Source: Anastrepha obliqua
Lineage: Eukaryota; Arthropoda; Insecta; Diptera; Tephritidae
NCBI RefSeq assembly: GCF_027943255.1
Contig: NC_072892.1
Span: forward strand, 116,143,792 to 116,207,791
Direction of reading: 5' to 3'
Length of the DNA stretch: 64,000 nt
The notes below the pieces were generated by a model that did no database searches, was not told where the DNA came from, and saw nothing but the letters and a program-made list of their open reading frames with translations. Below are positions 1-11,237 of this stretch, piece after piece. Position 1 is the stretch's first letter; every line of letters starts with the position of its first letter. The translations under genes and the position numbers were made by a program.

Positions 1-3000
1 GAGGTCAAGTTTTTGGGGCGTCTGATTGTAACGTCGAAGGTGGCCTTAAATTTTGGTTCGTCGAATGAAGGGAAGGCACGTCGCGCATGATTAGGTTGAA
101 ATTGTGTAGAACCAATCCATCTGGAAACAAAATAAATTACATTTATACTCGTGTACAGACAATAGAGAGCCTCTATTCTTGAGGTATTGATGGAGTGTAT
201 ATAAATAAGAATAATAAATCAGCTCAAGAAATTAGTATTTGGAGTATGTCCTAGCCCACCGCACAGGAGTTAAGAGCTTAAGGTCATAACGTTGATTTTT
301 TGTCAATAAATTTCACTTCGCTTTTCTTCACTTTAAATCTAACTATGAATTTCGGTATTATCAATACAAAATAACCTATACATATACAACTGTTGAAAAA
401 TACTTAAGAACGATGCACAGTTTTCTCTACTTGAGATTTTTTTCAATAAATCGCTGGTAAATGGTTTTCATTTTAGGTTTCAGTTTATAAATTTAAAAGG
501 TTTTCAATTTGCACCAGTCTTTTTATCTAAGAAAAATATAAATTTTTTTATTTCATGTACAAAAGTTAATACAATTCGAAAATCCTTTGAGAAAAAATTC
601 AGGTGAAGGGAAATGTGTACTTTAATCATCTATTGAAAATCATTTTTGTTTTATTTCTGCTGCACAGCGCCTTTATATATACAGGGTGAACGATATGAAG
701 TGCTACCTATTCAAAACACCATAACTTTTTTGTGATAAATTAGTTTTTATTGATTTCAAACACAAAGTTGTTCAAAAATGATTGCAATTTTGACATATAT
801 TCACTTTAGCTCGATATGACCACCTTTTGCCCTGACTTTAGCCTTCAAACGGTCAAAAAATTGAAAATCATTTTTGTTTTACTTCTGCTGCACAGCGCCT
901 TTATATATACAAGGTGAACGATATGAAGTGCTACCTATTCAAAACACCATAACTTTTTTGTGATAAATTAGTTTTTATTTATTTCAAACACAAAGTTGTC
1001 CAAAAATGATTGCAAGTTTAACATATATTCACTTTAGCTCGATATGACCACCTTTTGCCTTGACTTTAGCCTTCAAACGGTCAAAAAATGAGTTGCATGC
1101 TGCACGAATGTGACCTGGAGGTATTTTGACCCATTCTCGTATACTCGTTTTTTTCAGCGCATCCATACTGGCATATTTTTTAGTCCTCACCCTGCTCTCC
1201 AAAATGGACCAGATGGAATAGTCCATCGGATTTGCGTCTGGCGAATTCGAAAGCCATTGTGTAGACGAAATGACGTGTGGAACATGATTTTTTACCCATT
1301 CTTGGTTCGCACGAGCTTTATGAGACGGTGCTGAGTTCTGTTGGAACGTCCATGGTCTACGACCGAAATGTTTGCGTGTCCGCGGCTCTAAATCAGCTTC
1401 TAAAACATTTTCCCGAAAATAAGTCGCATTCACTTTGACACCAGGTTCGATAAAAAGGATTGGAGAACGTCCAGCGGTCACTGCGGCCCAAACCATTACT
1501 TGCGATGGGGAATTGCTTCGAGTGGCCATGCGTAGGCTCAAATTCTCGTATGAGCGTTCGGTCAAGTAAACACGATCGTTTTGCGTGTTTATGGACTGCT
1601 CAATAGGGAAACTTTTTTCATCAAAAAACACAATGTTAGGAAATTCGACACGTTTGTGTAGGCGCAACAACTCCTTTACTCTTTCGCACTGAACTTTTTT
1701 TGCTGGGGTGAAAGATTGATCTCATTTTTCAATATGCGTCGAATGCGGTCTTGCGATATTTTCAGTTCTTTCCCCATTCGACGTGGATTTCGTTTAAGTC
1801 GAGCCTTCACTTTCCGTTTCACATTTCTGGCGTTGTTCCGTTATTTTTTGGTCCACCTCCATAGCGATTTGCAATGCTACCAGTATCATTGTAACGTTTT
1901 ATAGTGCGATACACAAACATTTTATTCACTTTGGGGTGACTGAGCTCACGAACAATGGCTGGTTGTGATTTTCCAGCCAAATATAACGCAATCACACTAT
2001 TACGTTTGAATTCCATCACAGAAAACAAATCAACAAAACTGAGACGCAAATGCTTTTGATGGCTTATACTATAAACAATATATTGAACTGTCATTAGAAC
2101 AATTTTCACGTTGATGTCATGAGCTGTTTTACAGATACAAGGAGTGTGAAGTTGGTAACACTTCATATCGTTCCCCCTGTATATATAATTGGCGCGTACA
2201 CCCTTTGTGGGTGTTTGGCCGAGCTCCTCTTCCTATTTGTGGTGTGCGTCTTGATGTTGTTCCACGAATGGAGGGACCTACAGTTTCAAGCCGACTCCGA
2301 ACGGCAGATATTTTTATGAGGAAATTATTCATGGCAGAAATACACTCGGAGGTTTGCCATTGCCTGCCGAGAGGCGACCGTTATTAGAAAAATGTTTTTC
2401 TTTAATTTTGGTGTTTCGCCGAAATTCGAACCTACGTTCTTTCTGTTAATTCCGCATGGTAGTCACGGACCAAATAAGTCGGCACTCGAAGATGACCAAT
2501 CCAGAGCACTTTTGCCTTTGAAAAAAATTTTTTCCACACGAGAATTGTGCTTCGGGTTATTGTTTTTTTGAAATTTCATAATCACCGGTAAATTCTGTTC
2601 CGCACAATGGTGAGCCGAACGTGGGGTCGAATGCTGCTCGTTTCGGACGCCGCACGTACTTCCTACCATTTGGACCAACTATATTTATTTTCTTTTCTTC
2701 GCTGAATCAAATATAACGTTACTCATTTTGAGTCCAGGCTCTTGAACAAACTCTATTCGGTGTTGTCGCTGCAATGCTGTCACCAATAGATTCTCTCGTG
2801 CCAGTCGACCCTGAAGTCCTGCATCTGTCAATCAAAGCAAAATTGTTCTTTTCGTTATTGATTTTTCCAGGCGAACAAAAGTTTCTCGATAGATGTCTGT
2901 TTCTGGATTTTGTTTTGACAACGATCATCCTATCAATCTGCCTAGTAGTCTTTTGTGCTTTGTTTTCTTTATGCTGTTTTATACACACAAAAGTATTAAA

Positions 3001-4160
3001 ATATTCTAAAGCATTAAAAACAATCGTATTTGAAACGTTTAATTGTTTTAAAATAGCGCTGTAGGATGATCTGTTTGTTTGCAACTTTGTGATTTCTTTT
3101 CGAAGAGCTGGGTTGCAACTTTTCCATTTCGACATTATTGAATCGTTTCAACTAAAGTCAAGTGCTGTAGGAATACTCCAGATAGTTTATTTTTTACTTA
3201 CTTATCAGTTACAAGATAAAACAGAAAACAATTCACAAAATTTTGGACGAAGACAGAATCGTTCTTATGTATATTTCTCACAAAAATATCAGTGCTCCTA
3301 CTAGAACGCAAAAAATTAATGCGAACCCTTCAAGAGAAATAGATAAAGAACGCCTTTCAATGAATGTGATCACAGCAAATATATTCAAGCATTATATGCA
3401 GAGTCGAAAGTTTAATTAGCTTTTAAGAGAAAGAAAATGTATTTATTGGCATGATAAAATGATCTGTAATAGAAAGCAATCGGCCCTTAAAGGGAATATA
3501 TTTAGTTCTTCTCTAACCTTAAAGGCCTATTAAACTTCTTTTTCATGAATACTTTTGCGTTCTTAATGCTCGAAAGTCAAATTAAAAATATTATAATAAT
3601 AAAACAATCGTTTAGTTTAAAATGTTTGGTTTCACTTACTTGGTGACATTATTGGAATCAACATAGTAGCTGCGGTAGAAGCCATACATATCATCATCCA
3701 TGGTGCCATTGTAGATGAAATGTAGGTAATAAGTTTTACCAGCTTCCAACTCTGTACTCAAATTGTATTGTATTTTGTGAGTCACACTATTCCATTCGAA
3801 ATTGTCCAAATTGATTTTAGTCGCATTAGATTCTGACCAATATTCGCGGGTTGTGTAATTTAAGTTTCTCGTATGTAAAATTAGTGTTTTTGTGGCTTCA
3901 GTTGAATTAATTTGGATGGTAACTTCACCATCAAATGTGAATCGCTTGTTGCCATCACTTTCTTGCAGATATGGTGCCAATTTGAGTGTGTAATTCCATG
4001 GTTGAATTATGGTTGGTAGACGATAGTCCTCGCCATCTGAAGCAGTTGCTCTTCCAGTCACTTCATTTCCAGTCACTTCATTCAGCTCTTCGAATGGATG
4101 GGCGCGAACGGTGACGCTCAAAAGTGCCACTACCGCGGCAATGAGGTACAGTTTTGACAT
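1..4160 (-). CDS. Aminopeptidase N (M1 family) gene 1, 5' part; continues beyond the window start
   Basis: Two exons lie in the window: exon 1 is 3640-4160 and exon 2 is 1-120 (incomplete). Together they encode about 213 residues. The start at 4160 (MSKLYLIAAVVALL) is chosen because it follows a 3' splice site (TTTCAG directly before ATG), so an upstream non-coding exon is expected. Residues 1-20 form a signal peptide, cut after VRA. The rest is the N-terminal beta domain of M1 aminopeptidases, ending in the family motif ARRAFPSFDEP. Exon 1 ends at a GTAAGT donor and joins exon 2 in phase (codon AA|A). Zinc-binding residues would lie outside the window. Exon 1 is almost identical to gene 2 at the protein level; the visible changes are near residues 23-32. 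Intron 1 is 3.5 kb against 1.0 kb in gene 2 because of inserted transposons. No stop or frameshift is seen in the part present. Confidence 0.9.
121..681. other. Intron 1 of APN gene 1, left part
   Basis: AT-rich intron sequence. About 240-410 aligns by eye with 32060-32215 in intron 1 of gene 2, so it is ancestral intron. From about 410 to 681 I see no match and no coding potential. Confidence 0.6.
633..1088. repeat. 228-bp tandem duplication spanning one end of the maT element
   Basis: The unit starting TTGAAAATCATTTTTGTTTT at 633 recurs at 861. Each unit holds about 49 bp of flank (ending TTTATATA) plus the first ~179 bp of the element including its terminal repeat. The copies differ at only a few positions. 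The second copy then runs on into the transposase reading frame at AAAAATGAGTTG. Confidence 0.85.
682..2179 (-). mobile_element. maT-type (DD37D) Tc1/mariner element with TA target duplication
   Basis: Inverted terminal repeats are visible: CAGGGTGAACGATATGAAG at 682 and the reverse complement of CTTCATATCGTTCCCCCTG ending at 2179, each beside TA. The element is 1.5 kb, or about 1.27 kb without the duplicated left end. It sits in intron 1 of APN gene 1 and abuts the AT-rich tail of a SINE on its right, as if it had inserted into that tail. Confidence 0.85.
1029..2016 (-). pseudogene. maT-family transposase, frameshifted
   Basis: The reading frame starts at MEFKRNSVIALYL (2016) with a helix-turn-helix region (AIVRELSHPKVNKMFVYRTI), shifts frame near 1825 and again near 1672, then stays open for about 213 residues to 1029. 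The catalytic domain shows FFDEKSF (first Asp), FQQNSAPSH (the second Asp is replaced by Asn) and SPDANPMDYSIW (third Asp). There are 37 residues between the second and third positions, which is the DD37D spacing of the maT family. Two frameshifts plus the Asp-to-Asn change mean no active enzyme can be made from this copy. It would have cut and pasted its own DNA at TA sites. Confidence 0.85.
2184..2472 (-). mobile_element. tRNA-derived SINE copy 1 (minus orientation)
   Basis: Reading on the minus strand, this matches the other SINE copies in the window over about 285 bp: the internal segment AATAACGGTCGCC, the 3' part around GGAACAACATCAAGACGCA and the end AAAGGGTGTACGCGCCAATT followed by an (AT)n tail. 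The tRNA-like head is cut short by about 25 bp. Its tail touches the right end of the maT element. Confidence 0.8.
2463..3135 (-). pseudogene. Tc1-like transposase relic
   Basis: The minus strand shows a decayed transposase in two pieces. The upstream piece (2719-3135) has an N-terminal DNA-binding region (MSKWKSCNPALRKEITKL) and KTTRQIDRMIV, which is typical of the second helix-turn-helix of Tc1 transposases. The downstream piece (2463-2678) has KFQKNNNPKHNSRV and LDWSSSSADLFGP, a mutated form of the QQDNDPKH and WPSQSPDLNPI motifs. Catalytic Asp residues are lost and frames are broken. I found no clear terminal repeats. Confidence 0.7.
3136..3639. other. Intron 1 of APN gene 1, right part
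   Basis: From about 3400 to 3639 the sequence aligns with 32215-32451 in gene 2 (shared TCGAAAGTTTA and TTATTGGCATGA-type stretches) and ends at the exon 1 donor. 3140-3400 has no match that I can see and no coding potential. Confidence 0.6.
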
Positions 4161-4527
4161 CTGAAATTTATATACATACATACATACATATTACACGTAA
4201 TGCACAAATGCTCGAAATTTTTCTTTATATGATGGAAATACTCAACACCAAATTGGAAAATAATTATAAAAAACCATTTTGACCAATTTCAAACTTTTAT
4301 TGCAAGATACTAAAAATTAATGAGCTATAAAACTGCATGCCAAATAGTTTTCTAGAAATTTTTGTTAAAAACCGTGGAGTAGGAGAGGATATGTATTTTT
4401 TTAAAAAGCTCGAAACTAGAATTTATATGCTTTTTGTTAGATAATGAGCTACAATTTTATAAAGATAAAAAATAAACATAAAGAAAATCAAGAAACTGGT
4501 TGAAAGGTTGATATAATGATGATTATA
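4161..4527. other. 5' flank of APN gene 1 with splice acceptor
   Basis: A polypyrimidine tract and CAG on the minus strand end at 4161, right before the start codon. A stretch at about 4310-4465 (ATGAGCTATAAAACTGCAT, then AAAAACCGTGGAGT) recurs at about 56080-56250. No gene is seen. Confidence 0.55.
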
Positions 4528-4910
4528 AAGGGTGGTGAAGTTTCAAGGCCCGGTGTTGATTTTGAATAAAATACAATTTTTTTAGGAAATTATTGTCATT
4601 TCTCTTTAATATGATAAAATTGGTATGGCTCAATTACGTATGGAACAAAATATTGGCCAAATGGCCGCCGCAGCCTCGGCAGCACACCTCCATCCGATGG
4701 TCCAAATTTTCGATGACGCTGAGGCATAATTGAGGTTCTATGCCGTTAATGTGCCGAATTCTCTCATCCTTTAGCTCTTGAATTGTTGCTGGCTTATCGA
4801 TGTATACCTTTGCTTTCAAATAACCCCAAGGAAAGAAGTCCAACGGTGTCGTTGACGTTTAGCTGTTTAGGTTCACATTCAACATCGGCCCTTGAAATTG
4901 AACCACCCTT
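4528..4910 (-). mobile_element. Miniature Tc1/mariner element, family A copy 1
   Basis: A 383-bp element flanked by TA. Its inverted ends read AAGGGTGGTGAAGTTTCAAG on the left and AAGGGTGGTTCAATTTCAAG on the right (reverse complement). It keeps only the last ~69 codons of a transposase on the minus strand (DFFPWGYLKAKVYIDKPATI to NILFHT). The equivalent DNA upstream of gene 2 has no such insertion, so it moved in after the duplication. Copy 2 is at 39434. Confidence 0.85.
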
Positions 4911-6221
4911 TATTTAAAAATGAATTAGCTAATGAAAATAAAAGCTTTAGTTATCGAAAATTGAAATTCTATGAACAATCGAACTTAATTCTGTAACAAC
5001 ATTTCATTGATCATGTGATATGACCATGCAAAAGGGAGGGTACAATAGATTTTCAGGCCAGTTTGTTCTCCTCACATCAATATCTTTAAATTTATATGCA
5101 AAAGAACAGGAAAATAGTTTTTATTAAGCCCTTTACGATTTAAAAACACAATATTTACAATGCAATCTACTTTCACTATTTATTACTTTGCTTATCGAAG
5201 ATGTGATAAATTTTGGTGGATTTTAAATTTTTTCAATATTTAAAAAAAAAAAAAAAAAAAGTAATCAATGCGTCCTATTTTGTACCCTATTACTTATTAC
5301 AACCTCAGAAAACAGTTTGAGATTAGAACTTTCGATTTTTCACCCCCAAAATCTGGACTTCCCTGCAAAATAATGATGATTAATGCAGTGTGTCCAAAAA
5401 TGCATTGATTGAAATAATATTTTAGACGTTTGTTTGAATTATGTTTGTCCAAAATAATCTTTAATATATTGTAGTTTTGTTATTTTAAATTTTATTTTTA
5501 TAAATTACCGAACTTTGTCAGGTTGATTCCAAGCTTATTCTTAAACTAAGCTAAACATTTGTTTTTAAGCTTGCAACTGCCCAATATTCGCGACTCTACT
5601 TCTCTATAAATTCTGTTCAAAAAATTAAATACAAAAAAACAATAGTTCCGACTACGCCAATATCACTATTTGTCCCACGTCCCACTATTTGTCAAAAGTC
5701 GATTTCAACAAATATAAATTTTTGCATGGAAGGAAAGCAGATGATTTCGCCATTAACCATTCTCTTTTCAAACACCTGCGATATGTTTATATAATTTTGT
5801 CATGCTTAGCCAAATAAGATTTTATTCAAATATCATCTTTTTTCGCACGGCTAAGAAGTTTTTATAAGTCGTCTTCTTCTTTTTTAGCATGGCAGTCTTA
5901 GTTGTCTTCTTAGCATGGCAGTCTTAGTCTTATTGTTTTTAATTAAACTACTCAAATTCTTTCGGTTTATTTGAAAAAAAAAAAAAATGGAATTACTAGA
6001 GCAAATTAAAGCAGGACTTGCATAATCGTATTTACTTACTTAAGTCTACAGGAAAGCGAGTATCTGGCGGGACTTTTCTTCTTTTTAATAACATAAAGAG
6101 CGATTATAATTATGAATACAATAAGAGAGATGAGAATTATGTCTATCCAAGCCCCACACTTTTGTGAAACTTTAGTACTTTTATAACTTTTAAATTTTCC
6201 AAATTTTTAATTTGTATATCT
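4911..6221. other. Upstream DNA of APN gene 1
   Basis: 4911-5430 aligns with 33280-33850 upstream of gene 2. It includes a poly-A run at 5242-5260. From 5440 to 6221 the DNA is AT-rich without a match in copy B; a short direct repeat (TTAGCATGGCAGTCTTAG) lies at about 5885-5930. No coding potential is seen. Confidence 0.55.
5170..5236 (-). promoter_or_regulatory. Conserved GATA-motif block upstream of APN gene 1
   Basis: On the minus strand this block has TTCGATAAGCAAAGTAATAA, containing a GATA-factor core and an AT-rich TATA-like stretch just downstream. The same block is kept upstream of gene 2 at 33573-33634. Midgut enzyme genes in flies commonly depend on GATA factors, so a gut promoter or enhancer is plausible, but the start site is unknown. 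Confidence 0.3.
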
Positions 6222-6505
6222 GCGGCTGCCGTAGCTGAACTGGCTGGTGTGTGATTTGGAAGTGCAGGTTCGAATCTTCGTTATAGAAAAAGTTTCTTCT
6301 AATAGCGGTCGCCCCTCGGCAAACGATGACAAACCTCGGAGTGTATTTCGGCCATGAAAACACTTCACATAAAAAACCATTTGCTATTTGGAGTCGGCTT
6401 AAAACTATAGGTCCCTACATTCGTGGAACAAATGTAGGAGCAGCTCAGCCACAAATAGGAAGAGCAGCTCAGCCAAGCAGCTAATAGAAGTGTACGCGTC
6501 AATTA
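6222..6505 (+). mobile_element. tRNA-derived SINE copy 2
   Basis: It starts GCGGCTGCCGTAGCTGAACT (A-box region) followed by AGGTTCGAATC (B box), then TAATAGCGGTCGCCCCTCGG, and ends near GTGTACGCGTCAATTA with an AT-rich tail. This is a full-length but diverged copy. Confidence 0.8.
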
Positions 6506-6598
6506 TTTATTTTTATATTTTTATATCTTCGAATGTAATATCTGTTGTAAATATTTGATTACAACTACTGCTTGGATCTAGTATTTTATCATTTATTC

Positions 6599-7716
6599 AT
6601 TGTTCAATAAGTTTTGCGGTTCGATAAGAGTGGGCGTTGCTACTTGCTTTAATTGTTTTTAATATGTTCGTACACTCTTCAATGAACGTATGTGATGTTT
6701 CAGTTCAATCTGTCATTTCATTCTTTGTTTCTATAATGGCAAAAATAAAGTATCGTGCAATGATTGAATTTTTATTTTTGCGAGGTTTAAAAGCAAAGCA
6801 AATTAATGAATTTTGAAAGTGTATAAGGTGTTTTCGCCGTCAATTAGCACAGTTAAACATGGTCGTACAAGGCCTAAAGACGACCCACAACCAGCAACAA
6901 CACCAGAAATCGTAGAAAAAATACAAGATCTCGTATCGGCGAGTGACTGAAAGAGATTTATTAGAAGTCCTAGACATCTTCGTGGGCAGTATAAGCAATA
7001 TTTTGACTGAAGTATTGGGTTTCAGAAAGCTGTGTGCTACCAAAGGAATAAAAATACATTCGAATGCGACTTTCTCAGCAACATTTAGCGTGTTTTTGAG
7101 AGGATAAAGTAAATTTTTTGTATCGATTCATCACTATTGATGAGATTTGGGTTATCATCATGATCCTAAATCAAAAAAAGAGGCTAAAGAGTGGTGTGAA
7201 TCTGGTTCTTCGCCTCGGAAACGTGTTCGAAATTGGCCATGAAGGTGTTATCACCAGTTTTTGGGATGCGAAAGGAATTTTGTTTGTGGATTATTTGCAA
7301 ACTGGTAAAATTATAAATTCTGAATACTATTGTAAGCGTTTAGATCAGCTGAAGTGAAAAATTCATGGAAAAGGAAAAAGATTATTTTTATAAAGGCGGA
7401 AATACACATGTTAAAATACAAACTGTTGGAGCATCGACCGTATTCACTAGATTTAACCCCTAGAGACGTATATCTCCTTCCGCACCTAAAAAAATTCATG
7501 CGTAGAAAACGTTTTGCAAAAATGTTGAGGTTAATACAGCTGGGAATCGTATTTGCAACTCTTCCAGATTCTCAGTTCCGGAATGGAATTCATAAATTGG
7601 AGTCTCCCTGGAATAAGTGGGTTGATTTTCGGGGAGACTATACTGAATAACAAAGTGTTTTTCAAGCCATAAAATTGTGTTTTCTTATCGAATCGCAAAA
7701 CTTAATATATTAAGCA
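6599..7716 (+). mobile_element. Dead mariner element with recognisable terminal repeats
   Basis: The ends carry an inverted repeat: AAGTTTTGCGGTTCGATAAG on the left and the reverse complement of CTTATCGAATCGCAAAACTT on the right. Between them lies a decayed plus-strand transposase. Size (about 1.1 kb) and content fit the mariner family. Confidence 0.8.
6736..7650 (+). pseudogene. Mariner transposase relic
   Basis: It begins at MAKIKYRAMIEFLFLRGL with the N-terminal helix-turn-helix, includes GRTRPKDDPQPATTPEIV, and ends with LLEHRPYSLDLTPRDVYLLP (a mutated HPPYSPDLAPSDFFLF motif) and VDFRGDYTE. There are many stops and frameshifts, so this copy is inactive. Confidence 0.8.
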
Positions 7717-7749
7717 ACCTAGTATTTTACAGCAAATATGTGTCTTTAG

Positions 7750-8100
7750 CTATAAAGAGTGACATTTAACAATTTTATTTCGCAGTCATTTTAATTTTTC
7801 ACAATAACGGTCTCCTCATTTAGTATTTCGAGTCAGGTTTCATAGTTAAATTGTAATTTGCATGATTCCGTAAAAATACAATGTGGCTTATTTTCAAATT
7901 TATCAAAATTATTTCGACGCATTCATTCTCCTCTTGAATCTCTAAGTTATTTTTGTTGGGCATAGGCGTTATTAGATTTAAATCAGTCAACACATTATTG
8001 TTTGGTATTTTTATCTTTATTATAATGGACTTGTTCACGTATTTCATCACGCCCATTTATATTAATTTCAACATATAAAAGTCTTACGTTATACGTTAAA
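7750..8100 (-). mobile_element. Errantivirus (endogenous Ty3/gypsy retrovirus) remnant, env part
   Basis: The minus strand carries a reading frame of about 78 codons (7820-8056) resembling the middle to C-terminal part of insect errantivirus envelope proteins, out of frame with the sequence just upstream. It looks like the continuation of the remnant at 11238-13100, separated from it by the LOA LINE inserted at 8101-11237. It is defective and no function is expected. Confidence 0.5.
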
Positions 8101-11100
8101 ATTTCTTCCCTACTTTACTACGGTGTGGCTCTGGTCCAGGAACCATGGATTGGTTCGGGAAACCTGGTGTCTGGACTAGACTCACCAAACTACAATACAT
8201 ACTTCCCGATCGCTACAAGTAGGGTAAGAGCAGTGATACTCGTTAAGAAAAGTGTATGTTCCAACTTTAATACTAATCTCTCCACAGATGACCTGACAGT
8301 GGTGACAATCCAGGACTGCAAGAATAAAGCTTTACTTCTTGGGTCCTGCTACATGTCACACGAAAAGGAGACACCGCCGGACGAGCTTCCCAATTTGTTC
8401 AGGGAAGGAAGCTCGCGCTTGTCGTAGGATCCGATGGAAACTCACATCGTACCATCTGGGGAAGCTCCGACATAAACGATCGAGGTGAGTCCCTATTCAA
8501 TTTTATTTCACAAATTAGCGTAGATGTACCAAACCGTAGTGAGGAACCAACACATATTGGGCCCACCTCGAAAACTGTTCTAGGCTTAACTTTTACTAAT
8601 AACCTTACGATGGTGGAAGATTGGAGAGTGTTATTAACGCCTTCTTTCTCCAATCACAGATACTACATACATTTCAGAATAACATTCACGCCCAAGCTAA
8701 AGAGCTATACCTTCAAAAATTCTAGAAATACAAACTGGCATCTGTTTAGGAAATCGCTCATGCAAAAACCATTGAGACCTCGCAGGTTCAGCTCTTGTGT
8801 TGATCTGGAAGAGAGTGACAAGGGCACTTAATAAAGCATATCACGCAGCATGCACTCCCTACGCTTAAAACGCAAATCAAAGCCACCTTGGTGGAACAAG
8901 GAGCTGGAATCAAAAAGGCGAAGCGTATTAGAATTCTATAAGCTGGCATGGGCAGCCGACAATGAATCCTACTGGGAGGAATATAACGATCTACGACGTA
9001 CGTATAAGAAAGAGATACGTAGGGCCAAAAGAGAATCATGGAAAGACTTCTGTGGCAGTATAGAAAGTACAAACGAAGCGGCTAGGCTTATATATATACT
9101 CGTATATATATAATTGGCGCGTACACCCTTTAGGAAACTGTTATTGAAACATTCCACCACGTCCAATTTAATTCGCAAAACTAACGGAGACTGGACTGAT
9201 AGTTGTGAAGAATCACTACAAGATCTAGCCATCACGCATTTTCCAGGATGCATAGACTACTTAGATCACGATCCCTTGAGAGATAACGTAGCAAACATCA
9301 CGGAAGAGTTTATTACAATCCAAAAATAGAATGGGCATTAAACACTTTTGACCCATTTAAATCGTCAGGCATAGATGGAAAAAGATGAGCGATCTTTTGG
9401 TACCATGGCTAAAAGCGATATACACAGGATGTCCGAGGCTTAACTATATACCTGTTATCTGGAGAGAAGCAAGGGTTGTATATATACCGAAAGCGGGTAC
9501 GAACAATCCAATGCTCTCAAAGGACTATAGGCCCATTAGTTTGACCTCATTTCTTCTGAAAACGCTTGAGAAAATCGGTGACGGACATATCAGAGAAAAT
9601 TGGATGTCAGACTTTATGTCTAAGGCACAACACGCAAATACTAAAGGCAGATCCACAGAGACTGCGTTACACTCACCAGCGTTAGCTATAGAGAAAGCTC
9701 TAGAGTACAAGGAATATGCTTTAGGAGTATTTCTAGGCATTAGTGGTGCATTCAACAATGTGTCGAGAGAAGCCATTTTAAGGGGCTTAAGCACAACGAA
9801 TACAGAACCCGCTTTTTATTCAGGGATAAAGAACTGGATGGGTTGCAAAATAATAAGGGCATGTAAAAAGATGCTGGGAGTTACATGGGGTCTATCTCCT
9901 GCTATAATATAATATATTGGTGCTACTCAGCTATAGTAAAGCCAATATTACTATACGGCGCTCTGGTGTGGGACTGCGCTAAGAAAACCGACATATAAAA
10001 AGCCTATGGAAAGTATTCAACATCTTGGTGCACTCTGCACAACAAGTGCATTGAGAACTACTCCAACGATAGCGCTTGAAAGAATACTCAACTTGTCACC
10101 GATTAATATTGAGGCGGATTGTCTAGCAGCTAAATCCGCCGTAAGACTCAGCGCGACAGGCGAATTTACCTGTAAAACATTAGGACATAATTCAATAGGC
10201 ATTTGTTATAGGGTCCAAACGGACTATATGACATGGAAATGCAATTGGGTAAAGAAATCCCGAACAACAATACAAGAAGAGGGATGGAAAAAAGGTATGA
10301 CACCTAAATACTTTTAATATATAATATTTACTGATGGCTCGAAAATGTTGGACGAAGTAGGGGAGAAGGCAGGGATCTATTGCGCAGAGCTAGGTATCAT
10401 GCAGCCATGTAAGCTTCCTGACCACTGCAGTATCTTTCAAGCAGAAGTCTTTACTGTAGGTAAGGCTGCGGAAATAGCATTCGCAAAGACATCGAGCAAC
10501 TCCAAAATAAATATATACTGACGTTGACAGCCAAGCGGCGATAAAAGCAATAAACACTTATGAAATTTCATCTAAAAATGTTCCAAAAACCAGGAAAGCC
10601 ATAGAGAGATTAGCCGCAGACAGACGGTTGCATATCCATAGGGTACCCGGGTTAAGGGCATTGCAGGAAACGAAATTGTAGATGAGAATGCCACAAACAC
10701 TATTTACAGACAATTCGTACAAGAAAACGACATACTGAAATCTTTAAATACGGCATCGCCGCGGACATGAAAATACGGATAGATAGAAGGTGGAATAAAC
10801 CGCGAAAATCATGTGTACACAGAGTGCAGATAAATACGTCCGATTCGTACTAGCTCTGTCTAGAAAAGAAAGCAGAACTATAGTGGGTTTGCTGATGGGC
10901 CACAATTTGCTAGAGGCGCACGCATACAAGATAGGAACTACAAACAACAGTAGCTGCAGATTTTGCAATGAACTAGAAGAGAGGGAAACGCTAGAACACC
11001 TTCTATGTTCTTGCCCTGCCTTAGCTAGAACCAGCTTAATATGCTTAGGAGCTTTTTAATATGAGAAGTTAGAATACCTCTCGGGGATAGAGCTGCAAAG

Positions 11101-11237
11101 TTTACTTAGATTCGCAAAAGATGCAGACATATTACAAGATGTCTACTATATACAAAGAAACGTAAGGGTCTAGCTCCATCTGGTAATACTAAGGATCAAT
11201 AGGTCCATGTGATGGCTTTAAGCCAGCCAGGTCAACC
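8101..11237 (+). mobile_element. LOA-clade LINE copy 1, 5'-truncated and degenerate
   Basis: The plus strand shows decayed ORF2 pieces in the order endonuclease (QEPWIGSGNLV at 8137, SDPTTS-type region near 8430), reverse transcriptase (LSKDYRPISLTSFLLKTLE near 9520; the catalytic YADD part is missing), RNase H (TDGSKMLDE near 10330, FQAEVFTVG near 10437) and the C-terminal cysteine region (CRFCNELEERETLEHLLCSC near 10958). Multiple stops and frameshifts are present. The 3' end is CCTAACCTAACCTAA at about 11237. Similar to the LOA copy at 23003. It interrupts an errantivirus remnant. A 23-bp SINE scrap sits inside it at 9107. Confidence 0.8.
9107..9131 (-). mobile_element. SINE 3'-end scrap inside LOA copy 1
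   Basis: ATAATTGGCGCGTACACCCT preceded by an (AT)-rich tail matches only the very 3' end of the SINE family, inserted in the endonuclease/RT linker of the LINE. This is an extremely 5'-truncated insertion. Confidence 0.65.
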
